Source: Bacillota bacterium
Lineage (GTDB): Bacteria > Bacillota > Clostridia > Lachnospirales > Lachnospiraceae
Assembly (NCBI GenBank): GCA_023439505.1
Contig: JAEXNR010000023.1
Coordinates: 1-64,000, forward strand
Reading direction: 5' to 3'
Length of the DNA: 64,000 nt
This document shows, one piece after another, positions 25,388 to 33,601 of the stretch (the stretch's first letter is position 1; the number at the start of each line of letters is the position of its first letter). The translations under genes were made by a program, and so were the position numbers. Below the pieces are notes generated by a model. It was not told where the DNA came from and ran no database searches. It worked only from the letters and a program-made list of their open reading frames with translations.

Positions 25388-26287
25388 ATGAAAGGAAGAT
25401 TATTTACAAAGCAAACCGCACCTTATCTATTTTGCGCGCCCTTTATCATATCATTTGTGGTTTTTATGCTTTATCCCATGCTTTACATGATATACCGAAG
25501 CTTTTATAAGCTGGAGGGAATCAGCACCTATCGATTTGTGGGGGCGGACAATTATCAAAGAATACTTACGGATCCCCATATCGGCAATGCGATTTTAACG
25601 ACCCTGGGATTTACACTGGGAATCACTGTTGTGAACCTGGTGCTGCCCCTGCTTCTGGCAGTGGTTTTAAATCATAAATTAACACCGTTTCGAAATTTAT
25701 TTCGTTCAGCTTTCTATATTCCTGCACTTACCTCTATTGTGGTGGCGGGTATATTCTTTCGGCTTTTTCTTGCGGGGAATCCGGATACGCCGTTGAATCT
25801 AATGTTGCAGTTGTTTCATCAAAAGCCAAAGGAATGGCTGTATGATACGAAGGTGATCGGAGTGGTTGCACTGGTCTTTACCTCCACCTGGCGGTGGCTG
25901 GGACTCAATATTCTGTATTTTTTGTCGGCCTTGCAGACCATCTCACCGGAATTATATGATGCCGCCTATGTGGACGGAGCCAATGCGGTACAGAAGTTTC
26001 GCTATGTGACTTTGCCGGGTATAAAACCCATCCTGATTTTTGTTACGACAATACTAACCTATGGTGGTTTGCGTATGTTTGGAGAGAGTTATGTGCTGTG
26101 GGCAAGCAAAAGCTCACCGGGGGATATCGGCTTAACGGTTGTTTTATATATTTACCGTAAGGCCTTCGGACAATTTGATATGGGGTATGCCTCCGCCATG
26201 TCGGTCGTCTTCTTCCTGTGCCTGATGCTGTTGAATTTCTTCTTCATTAAATCTCTGGGTATTGGCAAAAGGGGGGACCAAAGATGA
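25388..26287 (+). CDS. Sugar ABC transporter permease (MalF/UgpA-like)
   Basis: About 299 aa from ATG 25388 (MKGRLFTKQTAPYLF). ATG 25376 sits directly against GAGAGG and is an alternative, and the longer frame from 25292 runs through the intercistronic stem-loop. Six membrane helices and the EAA loop DAAYVDGANAVQKFRYVTLP are present. It forms the channel with the next gene, which it overlaps by four bases (ATGA). CUT1 family. Confidence 0.9.
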   Translation: MKGRLFTKQTAPYLFCAPFIISFVVFMLYPMLYMIYRSFYKLEGISTYRFVGADNYQRILTDPHIGNAILTTLGFTLGITVVNLVLPLLLAVVLNHKLTPFRNLFRSAFYIPALTSIVVAGIFFRLFLAGNPDTPLNLMLQLFHQKPKEWLYDTKVIGVVALVFTSTWRWLGLNILYFLSALQTISPELYDAAYVDGANAVQKFRYVTLPGIKPILIFVTTILTYGGLRMFGESYVLWASKSSPGDIGLTVVLYIYRKAFGQFDMGYASAMSVVFFLCLMLLNFFFIKSLGIGKRGDQR

Positions 26288-27132
26288 GAAGCCAAAAGAA
26301 AACAATGATATATCGGTTATGCGTAGTTGTCCTCCTTTTGCTAGTCGCAGTAGTATCACTGGCACCTTTTCTTTATCTGCTTGTCACCTCCTTCGTATCC
26401 GATATGAGCCAGGTGTTTAAAAACGGAATTGCACTGAGAGTGAAAGGCGATATGCTGGGACTTGATAATTATAAAATGCTGATTTCAGACAACAAAGGGT
26501 TATATTTTAGCTGGTTTAAAAACAGTATTGTGGTTACTGTAATCTTTACGGTGCTTTCCGTACTCTTCTGCTCTATGGTGGGGTATGGGATCTCCATGTA
26601 TGAATTCAGAGGAAAGAGGATATTGATTGTACTGGTCATGAGTACGATGATGATACCGATTGAGACCCTGATTATACCGCTTTATAATGAAATAAGCCGA
26701 TTTGGATTACTGAATAATTATCTGGGTGTGGTATTTCCCTTTATGGTGGCACCTTTCACCATCTATTTCTTCCTTCAGTATGCCCAGACCCTTTCAAAGG
26801 ATTTTATGGATGCGGCCAGAATTGACGGCAGCGGAGAATTCGGTATATTTATTAAGGTTATGGCACCCTTGATGAAGCCGGCATTCTCCACCATGGTGAT
26901 ATTACAGGCAACCAATGCATGGAACGATTTCTTATGGCCGCTGATTGTGATGTCTAAGAGTGAAAATTTTACGTTGACTGTCGGAATTCAGACATATCTG
27001 TCTCCCTATGGCAACAACTACAATCTGCTGTTTGCCGGAGGAGTCATCTCTGTAATTCCTGTGGTGGTATTGTTCTTTATCTGTCAGAAAAGGTTTATGG
27101 AGGGCATGATTCAGGGCGGCATTAAAGGTTAG
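26284..27132 (+). CDS. Sugar ABC transporter permease (MalG/UgpE-like)
   Basis: 282 aa, ATG overlapping the previous stop (ATGA). Helices and EAA loop DAARIDGSGEFGIFIKVMAP are clear. It is the second channel subunit for the lipoprotein at 23858. Translationally coupled to its partner. Confidence 0.92.
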   Translation: MRSQKKTMIYRLCVVVLLLLVAVVSLAPFLYLLVTSFVSDMSQVFKNGIALRVKGDMLGLDNYKMLISDNKGLYFSWFKNSIVVTVIFTVLSVLFCSMVGYGISMYEFRGKRILIVLVMSTMMIPIETLIIPLYNEISRFGLLNNYLGVVFPFMVAPFTIYFFLQYAQTLSKDFMDAARIDGSGEFGIFIKVMAPLMKPAFSTMVILQATNAWNDFLWPLIVMSKSENFTLTVGIQTYLSPYGNNYNLLFAGGVISVIPVVVLFFICQKRFMEGMIQGGIKG

Positions 27133-27181
27133 ATAAAAGATATGACATAGGTACCTGTAGCTTATGAATGGGAGGATTGGA

Positions 27182-27967
27182 ATGGAAATAAGATTTCATT
27201 ATATGAGACCGGATCAGATAAGTGCGCGGCGAAAGGCATTTCCCGTAGCCTATGTTCCTTTGGGGACATTGGAGTGGCATGGATTGCACAATCCAATGGG
27301 AGCGGACGGACTGCAGGCTAAGGAGATAGCACTGCGGTGTGCCAAGAAAGGAGGAGGAATCGTATTTCCGACGGTATATTACGGTGAGAGCAGGGTGAAT
27401 TCTCTCCTTGAAACAGATAGGAACTTCCGGGAGGGCATCTGCGAAAGGATGAGTTTGCAGAAGGATACGTTTGATGAGGATAAATTTCCGTTTTCGGGAA
27501 TGCAGCAGATCGAGCACTATAATCATCACCTGATTCATATTATTTCAGAAATTGCATCCTACGGCTTTCTGCTGGTTGTATTTGTCGTAGGACATTATCC
27601 CCTGATCGAATCCGCCAGATGTGCGGCAATCTCCTATAACCAATGGGCTTATGATAAAAAATGGAATAGGATCGGAACCATGGCTGTTGCGGATTTCCTG
27701 CTTTTAAAGGACAGGGTTGAGAATGCCGGCGATCATGCCGGTGCCTGGGAAACCTCCCACCTGCTGGCGTCAAATCCGGAAACAGTAGAGTTAAGTCTGG
27801 CTTGTGAGGAGCTGCAATTCGGTATTCTGAGTAAAAGAAATCCCACCGGCTCTACTGCCGGATTTGGAAATGAAATTTATGATATGGCCGTGGATGCCAT
27901 CCTGGAACGGGTAAGGAGATGGATGGAGGAGCCTGCAATGAATATGGGACATGGTATGGAGCTGTAA
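27182..27967 (+). CDS. Creatininase-family metal-dependent amidohydrolase
   Basis: 261 aa from ATG 27182 after GGGAGGATT. The family signature is PLGTLEWHGLHNPMGAD, with Glu, His and Asp metal ligands, and further conserved segments are FVVGHYP, DHAGAWETSHLLASNPE. Members hydrolyse cyclic amides or related C-N bonds in the cytoplasm (creatinine, FAPy intermediates in riboflavin/F420 synthesis), but many sit in sugar operons with unknown substrate. Being the last gene of the kinase/regulator/ABC operon, it probably acts on the imported compound. A true creatininase role is unlikely without other creatinine genes. Confidence 0.8.
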   Translation: MEIRFHYMRPDQISARRKAFPVAYVPLGTLEWHGLHNPMGADGLQAKEIALRCAKKGGGIVFPTVYYGESRVNSLLETDRNFREGICERMSLQKDTFDEDKFPFSGMQQIEHYNHHLIHIISEIASYGFLLVVFVVGHYPLIESARCAAISYNQWAYDKKWNRIGTMAVADFLLLKDRVENAGDHAGAWETSHLLASNPETVELSLACEELQFGILSKRNPTGSTAGFGNEIYDMAVDAILERVRRWMEEPAMNMGHGMEL

Positions 27968-28113
27968 TGTTCAGTTTTGTAAAGATATTACGAATAGAGA
28001 AATAAGTTAATTAATATTTTGACTTAAAATAATTGACAAATAAATAGAAACAATTATTGTAAATACAAATAATAAGGTAAAAGTGCACAAATTATATTGA
28101 CAATGGAATTTAA

Positions 28114-28156
28114 AAAGGGTATACTTATTTCGAAATAAAAAATAAGTATACCCTTT
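28114..28156. promoter_or_regulatory. Large dyad upstream of ROK gene (operator and/or terminator)
   Basis: AAAGGGTATACTTATTT (28114-28130) is perfectly complementary to AAATAAGTATACCCTTT (28140-28156), a 17-bp stem with a 9-nt loop. Its inner part ACTTATTT...AAATAAGT recurs at 28282-28307 just before the ROK gene. The 350-bp gap also contains AT-rich promoter-like DNA (TTGACA at 28041-28046). It may act both as a terminator for the creatininase operon and as an operator. Confidence 0.55.
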
Positions 28157-28281
28157 CACAAGTTACATTATTAATAAAAGTGAAGGAATATTACATGAAA
28201 TATTGATTTACAGGTAGTGATTTACCGAATTTAAACAAATAAATTAATAATCTGTATTGTAAAATATAGAAAAACAGATAT

Positions 28282-28307
28282 ACTTATTTTTGAATATAAA
28301 AATAAGT
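28282..28307. promoter_or_regulatory. Second dyad, probable ROK operator
   Basis: ACTTATTTTT (28282-28291) and AAAAATAAGT (28298-28307) form a perfect dyad with a 6-bp centre, directly before the ROK start codon. It shares ACTTATTT...AAATAAGT with the dyad at 28114, fitting autoregulation by the ROK protein. Confidence 0.6.
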
Positions 28308-28318
28308 AGGTGAAAAGA

Positions 28319-29338
28319 TTGCGAAAAAAAACATTAAAAGATGTGAGAGAAAATAATACGGCAGAGATTTTAAAATGGATTCTAAAAAACGAGAGGATTT
28401 CCCGTATCGAATTATCAGAAAGCTGTGAGCTATCTCCGAGTACAGTCAGCCAGGCGGTTTCGTCCCTGCTGGAAGAAGGAATCATAGAGGAATTTAGCGA
28501 AGGAGAATCCACCGGTGGCAGAAAGCCTGTGATGCTTCGTATCTCGCCCCAATACGGGAGTGTAATTACGACTGAAATAACAAGAACCGGAGTAGATGCA
28601 AAGATATATAATCTTTTGAATCAGCCGCTGGCAAGTATTCCGATTGCATCCCGTATGGTAACCGGGAATGCGTTAATGAATGTGATATGCAATTTTATAG
28701 ATTTTGTGAAAGCCGGTAAAGAAGGGGTTCCGGCCCGTGTCATCGGACTGGGATTATTGGTTCAGGATGATATTCCTGCCTATTATCTTACAACGGAGTT
28801 CTCAACATCTTTGGCGGCGGATGTAATACAGCTTGAAACAGCGATATCCATACGCTGTAATATCCCGGTCAAGAAGGAATTAATCAACAGGTATTCCCTG
28901 GATTATTATTTGAAGCGCGATGAAGCTAAGTGTAGCAGTTATGCCTATGTAGATATCGGAGAGCGGCTGACTGCCAGCTTTCTGATTAATAATATACCTG
29001 TAAAAAATCCCAACGGAACTGTGTTTGATCTCAGTTCCATAAAATCAAAGCATAATACAGATACAGATAAAAATACGACGTTTCGAAACTTATCCGTGGA
29101 TGATATGGTGGATAAGCTGACCCGGTTAATCGAAAGTGCCCTGCTGTTCTTTCCTGTTGAAAATATTTTTATAGGAGGGCAGTTCGAGGAACTTGACAAT
29201 GTAGTAGGAAAATTATCAGAAGAATTCAGTTTTTCACCGGTGATCAGAAAAGCCCATTTTGAACAGAAGAACATTACCAGTGTTTTTGCAAGGCAGATAC
29301 TGATCGATAACTATAGAAGCTTGCTTGGTGGAATATAG
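28319..29338 (+). CDS. ROK-family transcriptional regulator
   Basis: 339 aa from TTG 28319 (MRKKTLKDVREN), 6 bp after AGGTG; a GTG at 28310 is an alternative, but the dyad occupies its leader. N-terminal winged helix about 10-75 (NTAEILKWILKNERISRIEL, LSPSTVSQAVSSLLEEGII, GESTGGRKPVMLRI). The ROK part (80-340) is shorter and diverged: the usual DxGGT phosphate motif is replaced by YVDIGERLTASF, and no zinc-binding cysteine cluster is seen, so sugar kinase activity is unlikely. It probably senses a catabolic intermediate and represses the operon 29433-36058 and itself. Confidence 0.85.
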   Translation: MRKKTLKDVRENNTAEILKWILKNERISRIELSESCELSPSTVSQAVSSLLEEGIIEEFSEGESTGGRKPVMLRISPQYGSVITTEITRTGVDAKIYNLLNQPLASIPIASRMVTGNALMNVICNFIDFVKAGKEGVPARVIGLGLLVQDDIPAYYLTTEFSTSLAADVIQLETAISIRCNIPVKKELINRYSLDYYLKRDEAKCSSYAYVDIGERLTASFLINNIPVKNPNGTVFDLSSIKSKHNTDTDKNTTFRNLSVDDMVDKLTRLIESALLFFPVENIFIGGQFEELDNVVGKLSEEFSFSPVIRKAHFEQKNITSVFARQILIDNYRSLLGGI

Positions 29339-29432
29339 CCGGGTCTTCATTATGAATTATGCAATGATGTGTATAACTGCGCAGATGCTCATCGTTCTTA
29401 ATTAATATATACGAATATAGGGAGATTTGCAT

Positions 29433-30743
29433 ATGTTAACAGGTATTATAATATTAATCTTTATGCTGGCTGTTATGGTACTCATGGTAACCCGTAAGAT
29501 GCCGACAGTATTGGCACTCTTTGTTTTGGCAGCGGGAATCTGTATCATTGGCGGAGTACCATTTATTGCACAGGATGCCGACGGCAATGCAATAGGATTT
29601 TTGCAGACTGTAATGCAGGCCGGTGCGGTTCGACTGGGAGATGCTATCATGGTGGCGATATTTGCCGGATGGCTTGGTATGGTTATGGAAAAGACAGGGA
29701 TCAGTGAGACCATGATAAAAAAAGGAGCAGAACTTGGCGGAGATAAGTCACTGGTTGTTACCCTGGTTCTGTTTGTCGTTTCCACGGCATTATTCACCAC
29801 AGTGAATGGGCTGGGAACCGTAATCATGGTAGGCACCATTGTTATTCCGATTCTCGTATCGGTGGGTGTTGATAAGTTTACCGCAACTGCAGTTATGCTT
29901 TTTGCCTACGGCTGTGGGAATACGATCAATCTGTCTAACTGCAACGCCATCGCAGCTATTGTTTCAGCAGACTTTAAAACGGTGTATCATTTTAATTTGA
30001 TCTGCGCAGGTGTGGCTTTTGTTTCAGGTATTATTTTCTTTGTTTACAGATATAAGAGAAATGGAAAGAAGTTTGCCTTCTCTGCACCAATCGGAGCAGA
30101 AGAGGAAAATATTTATCAAATCAAAGGTATCACCGGTGTTCTTGCTATGCTGACTCCTTTTATACCGATTGTTTTGGTTATATTTGCGAAGTTTCCGCTC
30201 ATTCCGTCCTTCTTAATATCCATCGTCTGGGCCTGTTTGTTTACCTGCTTTAGGAGCGGGTGGAACAGAACCATGAACATGCTGACGAAGTCGTTGTTTG
30301 ATGGGTTTAGCGCAACGGCACCTTCCGTTACGTTGATGGTTGGTATCGGTATGCTGCTGCTTGCAATCAATCAGGCTGCTGTTAAAGGGGCATTGGCCCC
30401 TATCGTAGAGAGGATTCTTCCTACGAATGCTATTGGAATTATTTTATTCTTTGTTATTCTTGCACCGTTGTGTCTGTACCGCGGACCTTTAAATTTATGG
30501 GGGCTGGGAGCCGGTGTGGCTGCGTTGATGGTAAGTCTGGATGCACTGCCGGTTAATGTGATTATGGGAGCCTTCTGTGCGGTAGCAATGATGCAGATTA
30601 TCTGCTGTCCTACTAATACCCATAATGTATGGGTAACAAGTTATACGGGGGAAGAAGTGACAGCTACCACCAAAAAGCTATTGCCGTGGATATGGCCTGT
30701 GGTCTTTATCGGGGTAATTGTGGCAGTGTTCCTATATTTATAA
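29433..30743 (+). CDS. Carboxylate/ion transporter (CitMHS/GntP-like, IT superfamily)
   Basis: 436 aa from ATG 29433, 7 bp after GGGAGA. About 11-12 membrane helices. The arrangement (inner half GWLGMVMEKTGISETMIKKG, AYGCGNTINLSNCNAIAA, and a repeat-like second half with FDGFSATAPSVTLMVGIGM and CCPTNTHNVWV) resembles secondary transporters of the CitMHS/gluconate/DctM group. It likely imports the organic acid or amide compound handled by the enzymes downstream, with H+ or Na+. The exact substrate is unknown. It follows the ROK gene by under 100 bp on the same strand. Confidence 0.75.
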   Translation: MLTGIIILIFMLAVMVLMVTRKMPTVLALFVLAAGICIIGGVPFIAQDADGNAIGFLQTVMQAGAVRLGDAIMVAIFAGWLGMVMEKTGISETMIKKGAELGGDKSLVVTLVLFVVSTALFTTVNGLGTVIMVGTIVIPILVSVGVDKFTATAVMLFAYGCGNTINLSNCNAIAAIVSADFKTVYHFNLICAGVAFVSGIIFFVYRYKRNGKKFAFSAPIGAEEENIYQIKGITGVLAMLTPFIPIVLVIFAKFPLIPSFLISIVWACLFTCFRSGWNRTMNMLTKSLFDGFSATAPSVTLMVGIGMLLLAINQAAVKGALAPIVERILPTNAIGIILFFVILAPLCLYRGPLNLWGLGAGVAALMVSLDALPVNVIMGAFCAVAMMQIICCPTNTHNVWVTSYTGEEVTATTKKLLPWIWPVVFIGVIVAVFLYL

Positions 30744-30763
30744 AAATACATAGTTTTAAACAG

Positions 30764-30812
30764 TTTAAAGAATCTACTGCGGGAAAGACTATGCCGCAGC
30801 AGATTCTTTAAA
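30764..30812 (+). promoter_or_regulatory. Strong intercistronic hairpin
   Basis: TTTAAAGAATCTACTGCGG (30764-30782) pairs with CCGCAGCAGATTCTTTAAA (30794-30812) with one mismatch and an 11-nt loop. No long T-run follows, so partial termination or transcript processing between the transporter and hydantoinase genes is more likely than full termination. Confidence 0.6.
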
Positions 30813-30872
30813 TTCATAACAAGTGAGGCGTCTTGCCGGTTATTCTTGTTTACAGACGGAAAGGATTTTGGA

Positions 30873-33020
30873 ATGAGAGTCAGGATAGGAATTGATGTCG
30901 GAGGTACATTTACCGATGCGGCATTGATAAATAATGAAACATTTGAACTGATCAGTACGGCAAAGGTGCTTACTACCCATACGGCGAAAGCAGGAGTGGC
31001 AGAGGGTATTGTCCAGATATTAACGAAAATTATGAAGGAAAATCAGATCAAGCCGGAGGATGTTGCGTTTATTTCCCACGGAACTACCCAGGCCACCAAT
31101 GCGCTTCTGGAAGGGGATGTGGCAAAGGTGGGTATTATAACCATCGGGAAAGGGCTGGAAGGTGTAAAATCCAAAAGCGATACCCAAATGGGCGAGATTT
31201 CCCTGACCCAGACAAAGTATCTGCATACGGAAAATGTATATGTGGAACGGGAAACGCAAACCTTCTGCCAGGATATTGCAGATGCTGTCACGAGTCTTAA
31301 GAATCAGGACTGCACTGCCATTGTAGCAACGGAAGCATTCAGTGTGGATCATCCGGAAAATGAAGCAAAGGCAGTGGAGCTCTGTATACAGCAGGATGTG
31401 GTGGGAACTGCCACCAATGAAATTTCCAAGCTGTACGGACTGAAAGTCAGAACCAGAACGGCGGTTGTAAATGCAAGTATTTTGCCAAAAATGCTGAATG
31501 CCGCCAATATGACGGAGGAAAGCATTAAAAAGGCCGGCATTAAGACTCCTTTAATGGTAATGCGGTGTGACGGCGGTGTCATGACGGTGGATGAAGTCAG
31601 AAAACGGCCGATCTTAACGATATTATCCGGACCGGCGGCAGGTGTTGCAGGGGCATTGATGTATGAGAAATTATCCGATGGTATATTTCTTGAAGTAGGA
31701 GGTACGAGTACGGATATTTCCTGTGTAAAAGACGGTAAGGTCATGGTGAAATATGCGGAGGTCGGAGGTCATAAAACGTATTTAACTTCGCTGGATGTCC
31801 GAACCGTAGGTATTGGCGGCGGAAGTATGATGCAGGTTGAAAAAGGAAGACTTGTGAATGTGGGACCAAGAAGTGTTCATATTGCAGGCCTTGATTATGA
31901 AGTGTATTCAAATCCTGAGGATATCCTTGAGCCGGTATTAAAGACCTTGAAACCCGGTGCCGATGATCCGGATTATGGTTATGTTGAATGCAGCAATGGC
32001 AGACGGTTTGCCTTATCTTTGGCAGGAGCGGCAAATATTGCGGGATATGTGCCGGAAGATGATTATGCCAAAGGAAATGTGGAGGCTGCAAGACGTGCCT
32101 GGAAGCCTCTGGCGGACAGTATGGGAATTAGTGTGGAAGAAGCAGCGAAACTTGCATTAAAGCTATCTGCGGCCAAAAACAGTAAAGTGGTGGAAGCCTT
32201 GCTGCAGGATTATAATATGGATCCCCGTACCACGATGCTGGTTGGAGGCGGTGGTGGTGCCTCTGCCGTAGTTCCTCATTTGGCTCAGACAATGAAACTA
32301 AAGCATAAAAACGCAAAGAATGCCTCTGTCATCTCAACCATCGGTGTCGCGCTTGCCATGATCAGGGATATGGTGGAACGTACCATTGCCAATCCGACAG
32401 AAAAAGATATTCTGGAAGTCAGAAGGGAAGCGGAGCAAAAAGCAGTAAAATCCGGTGCATCACCTGAAACGGTGGAGGTCTCCGTAGAAATAGATACGAC
32501 GAAGAGTATGGTCCGTGCAGTTGCAATCGGTGCAACTGAATTGCGCTCAAAGGATTTAACCAAACGGAAACTGGAACTTTCTGAAATTACAAAACTGGTT
32601 GCAGATAATTTTAATGTGGAGGCCAGGTCCGTATATGTGGCCGCGCAGAATGATTCCGTTTATGCCATGCAGTATAAGCTGATTAAGAAAAAGCTGTTTG
32701 GACTGATAAAAAGTGTCTCGACACCTACCCGGATTGTTGATGAGGAAGGGGTCATCAGACTGCAAAAAAGAAATGCAAAGGTAAGGGAGTGCAGCGGAAG
32801 CAACTGGGAGAAGAAATTACTTTCGGCAGTTGATGAATTGACGCAATATAATGACGGAGGAAAAACACTGCCCAATACCTATGTAATGTTTGGAAAGAGA
32901 ATGATTGATCTTTCCGGTCTTCTTGACGAAAAGCAGATTTTATCCCTGGCCAAAATTGAATTAGCCGGTGCGCAGCAGGAAGACAAACTGATCATCGTGT
33001 GTTCGGACAGACTGGATTAG
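30873..33020 (+). CDS. Hydantoinase/oxoprolinase-family protein (HyuA-like)
   Basis: 715 aa from ATG 30873 after AAGGA; the TTG at 30846 is an alternative. The N-terminal actin-like fold starts with IGIDVGGTFTDAALI (phosphate-binding loop), then FISHGTTQATNALLEG and a second ASKHA segment with RCDGGVMTVDEVRKRPILT and GPAAGVAGA; GGTSTDIS completes the ATP site. The family drives hydrolysis of cyclic amides (5-oxoproline, N-methylhydantoin) or ketone carboxylation with ATP. A HyuB-type partner is not present, and about 150 residues at the C-terminus are less typical. It is the centre of the operon. Substrate unknown. Confidence 0.85.
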   Translation: MRVRIGIDVGGTFTDAALINNETFELISTAKVLTTHTAKAGVAEGIVQILTKIMKENQIKPEDVAFISHGTTQATNALLEGDVAKVGIITIGKGLEGVKSKSDTQMGEISLTQTKYLHTENVYVERETQTFCQDIADAVTSLKNQDCTAIVATEAFSVDHPENEAKAVELCIQQDVVGTATNEISKLYGLKVRTRTAVVNASILPKMLNAANMTEESIKKAGIKTPLMVMRCDGGVMTVDEVRKRPILTILSGPAAGVAGALMYEKLSDGIFLEVGGTSTDISCVKDGKVMVKYAEVGGHKTYLTSLDVRTVGIGGGSMMQVEKGRLVNVGPRSVHIAGLDYEVYSNPEDILEPVLKTLKPGADDPDYGYVECSNGRRFALSLAGAANIAGYVPEDDYAKGNVEAARRAWKPLADSMGISVEEAAKLALKLSAAKNSKVVEALLQDYNMDPRTTMLVGGGGGASAVVPHLAQTMKLKHKNAKNASVISTIGVALAMIRDMVERTIANPTEKDILEVRREAEQKAVKSGASPETVEVSVEIDTTKSMVRAVAIGATELRSKDLTKRKLELSEITKLVADNFNVEARSVYVAAQNDSVYAMQYKLIKKKLFGLIKSVSTPTRIVDEEGVIRLQKRNAKVRECSGSNWEKKLLSAVDELTQYNDGGKTLPNTYVMFGKRMIDLSGLLDEKQILSLAKIELAGAQQEDKLIIVCSDRLD

Positions 33021-33031
33021 TGAGGATGAGA

Positions 33032-33595
33032 ATGAACGCTTATAATTTTCCGTTTCCGGATATAACATCAAGCAGGAGTATATTGGAACAGGATTATTGT
33101 TTTCGTAAAATTGACAAATGTAAAATTGATGATCTAATAAAGGATGCCTGGGAGACCGGTCAAAAAGAGGGCGAGAGGTTTTTGCGGGATCAAAAGGAAG
33201 GCTGCGCTGTGTTTATGCCCGATGTATTAAAACAAGAGGGTTTTCAGGTGCTGTATTTGAATGATGATTATATTGTTGGGAACAGGAGATATTTTTGTGA
33301 GTATTTATCTGAAAAGAATATCATAAAAGTTTATCAGCAATCTGTCCGTCTTTGGTGTGATGCAAATGGTGTGGGTTATGAGCCGGGACTGAACATTCTC
33401 CTTGCCCATGAGTATTTTCATTATCTGGAATGGCACAGAATAGGTCTTACCTCGAAGCGGTATCAGGTTCCCATGCTGAGGATCGGAAAGTGGGAAATCG
33501 GAAAGACAGGAGTTGCGGCCTTGAGTGAGATTGCCGCAAATTCCTTTTCTTGCAGATGCTTTGGATGTATCAATAACGAGGAAAGTGAGGATTAG
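33032..33595 (+). CDS. Unknown protein with HExxH zinc-site motif
   Basis: 187 aa from ATG 33032, 6 bp after GTGAGG; ATG 33026 and an upstream GTG at 32999 are less likely. No membrane segment or signal peptide. The central motif LLAHEYFHYLEWHR fits HExxH zinc peptidase helices (residues about 126-130 carry His, Glu, His), and a Glu/Ser-rich region ALSEIAANSF follows 35 residues later, where a third ligand (Glu) could lie. I do not recognise the family. It lies between the hydantoinase-like and FAD genes with only a few bases on either side, so it belongs to the pathway. Could be a hydrolase or maturation factor. Confidence 0.7.
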   Translation: MNAYNFPFPDITSSRSILEQDYCFRKIDKCKIDDLIKDAWETGQKEGERFLRDQKEGCAVFMPDVLKQEGFQVLYLNDDYIVGNRRYFCEYLSEKNIIKVYQQSVRLWCDANGVGYEPGLNILLAHEYFHYLEWHRIGLTSKRYQVPMLRIGKWEIGKTGVAALSEIAANSFSCRCFGCINNEESED

Positions 33596-33601
33596 TCGGA
33601 T

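Noticed and set aside
27182..27967. Creatinine degradation enzyme
   Set aside because: Only the family-level motif is present and the gene is in a sugar operon; no creatinase or creatinine genes are near.
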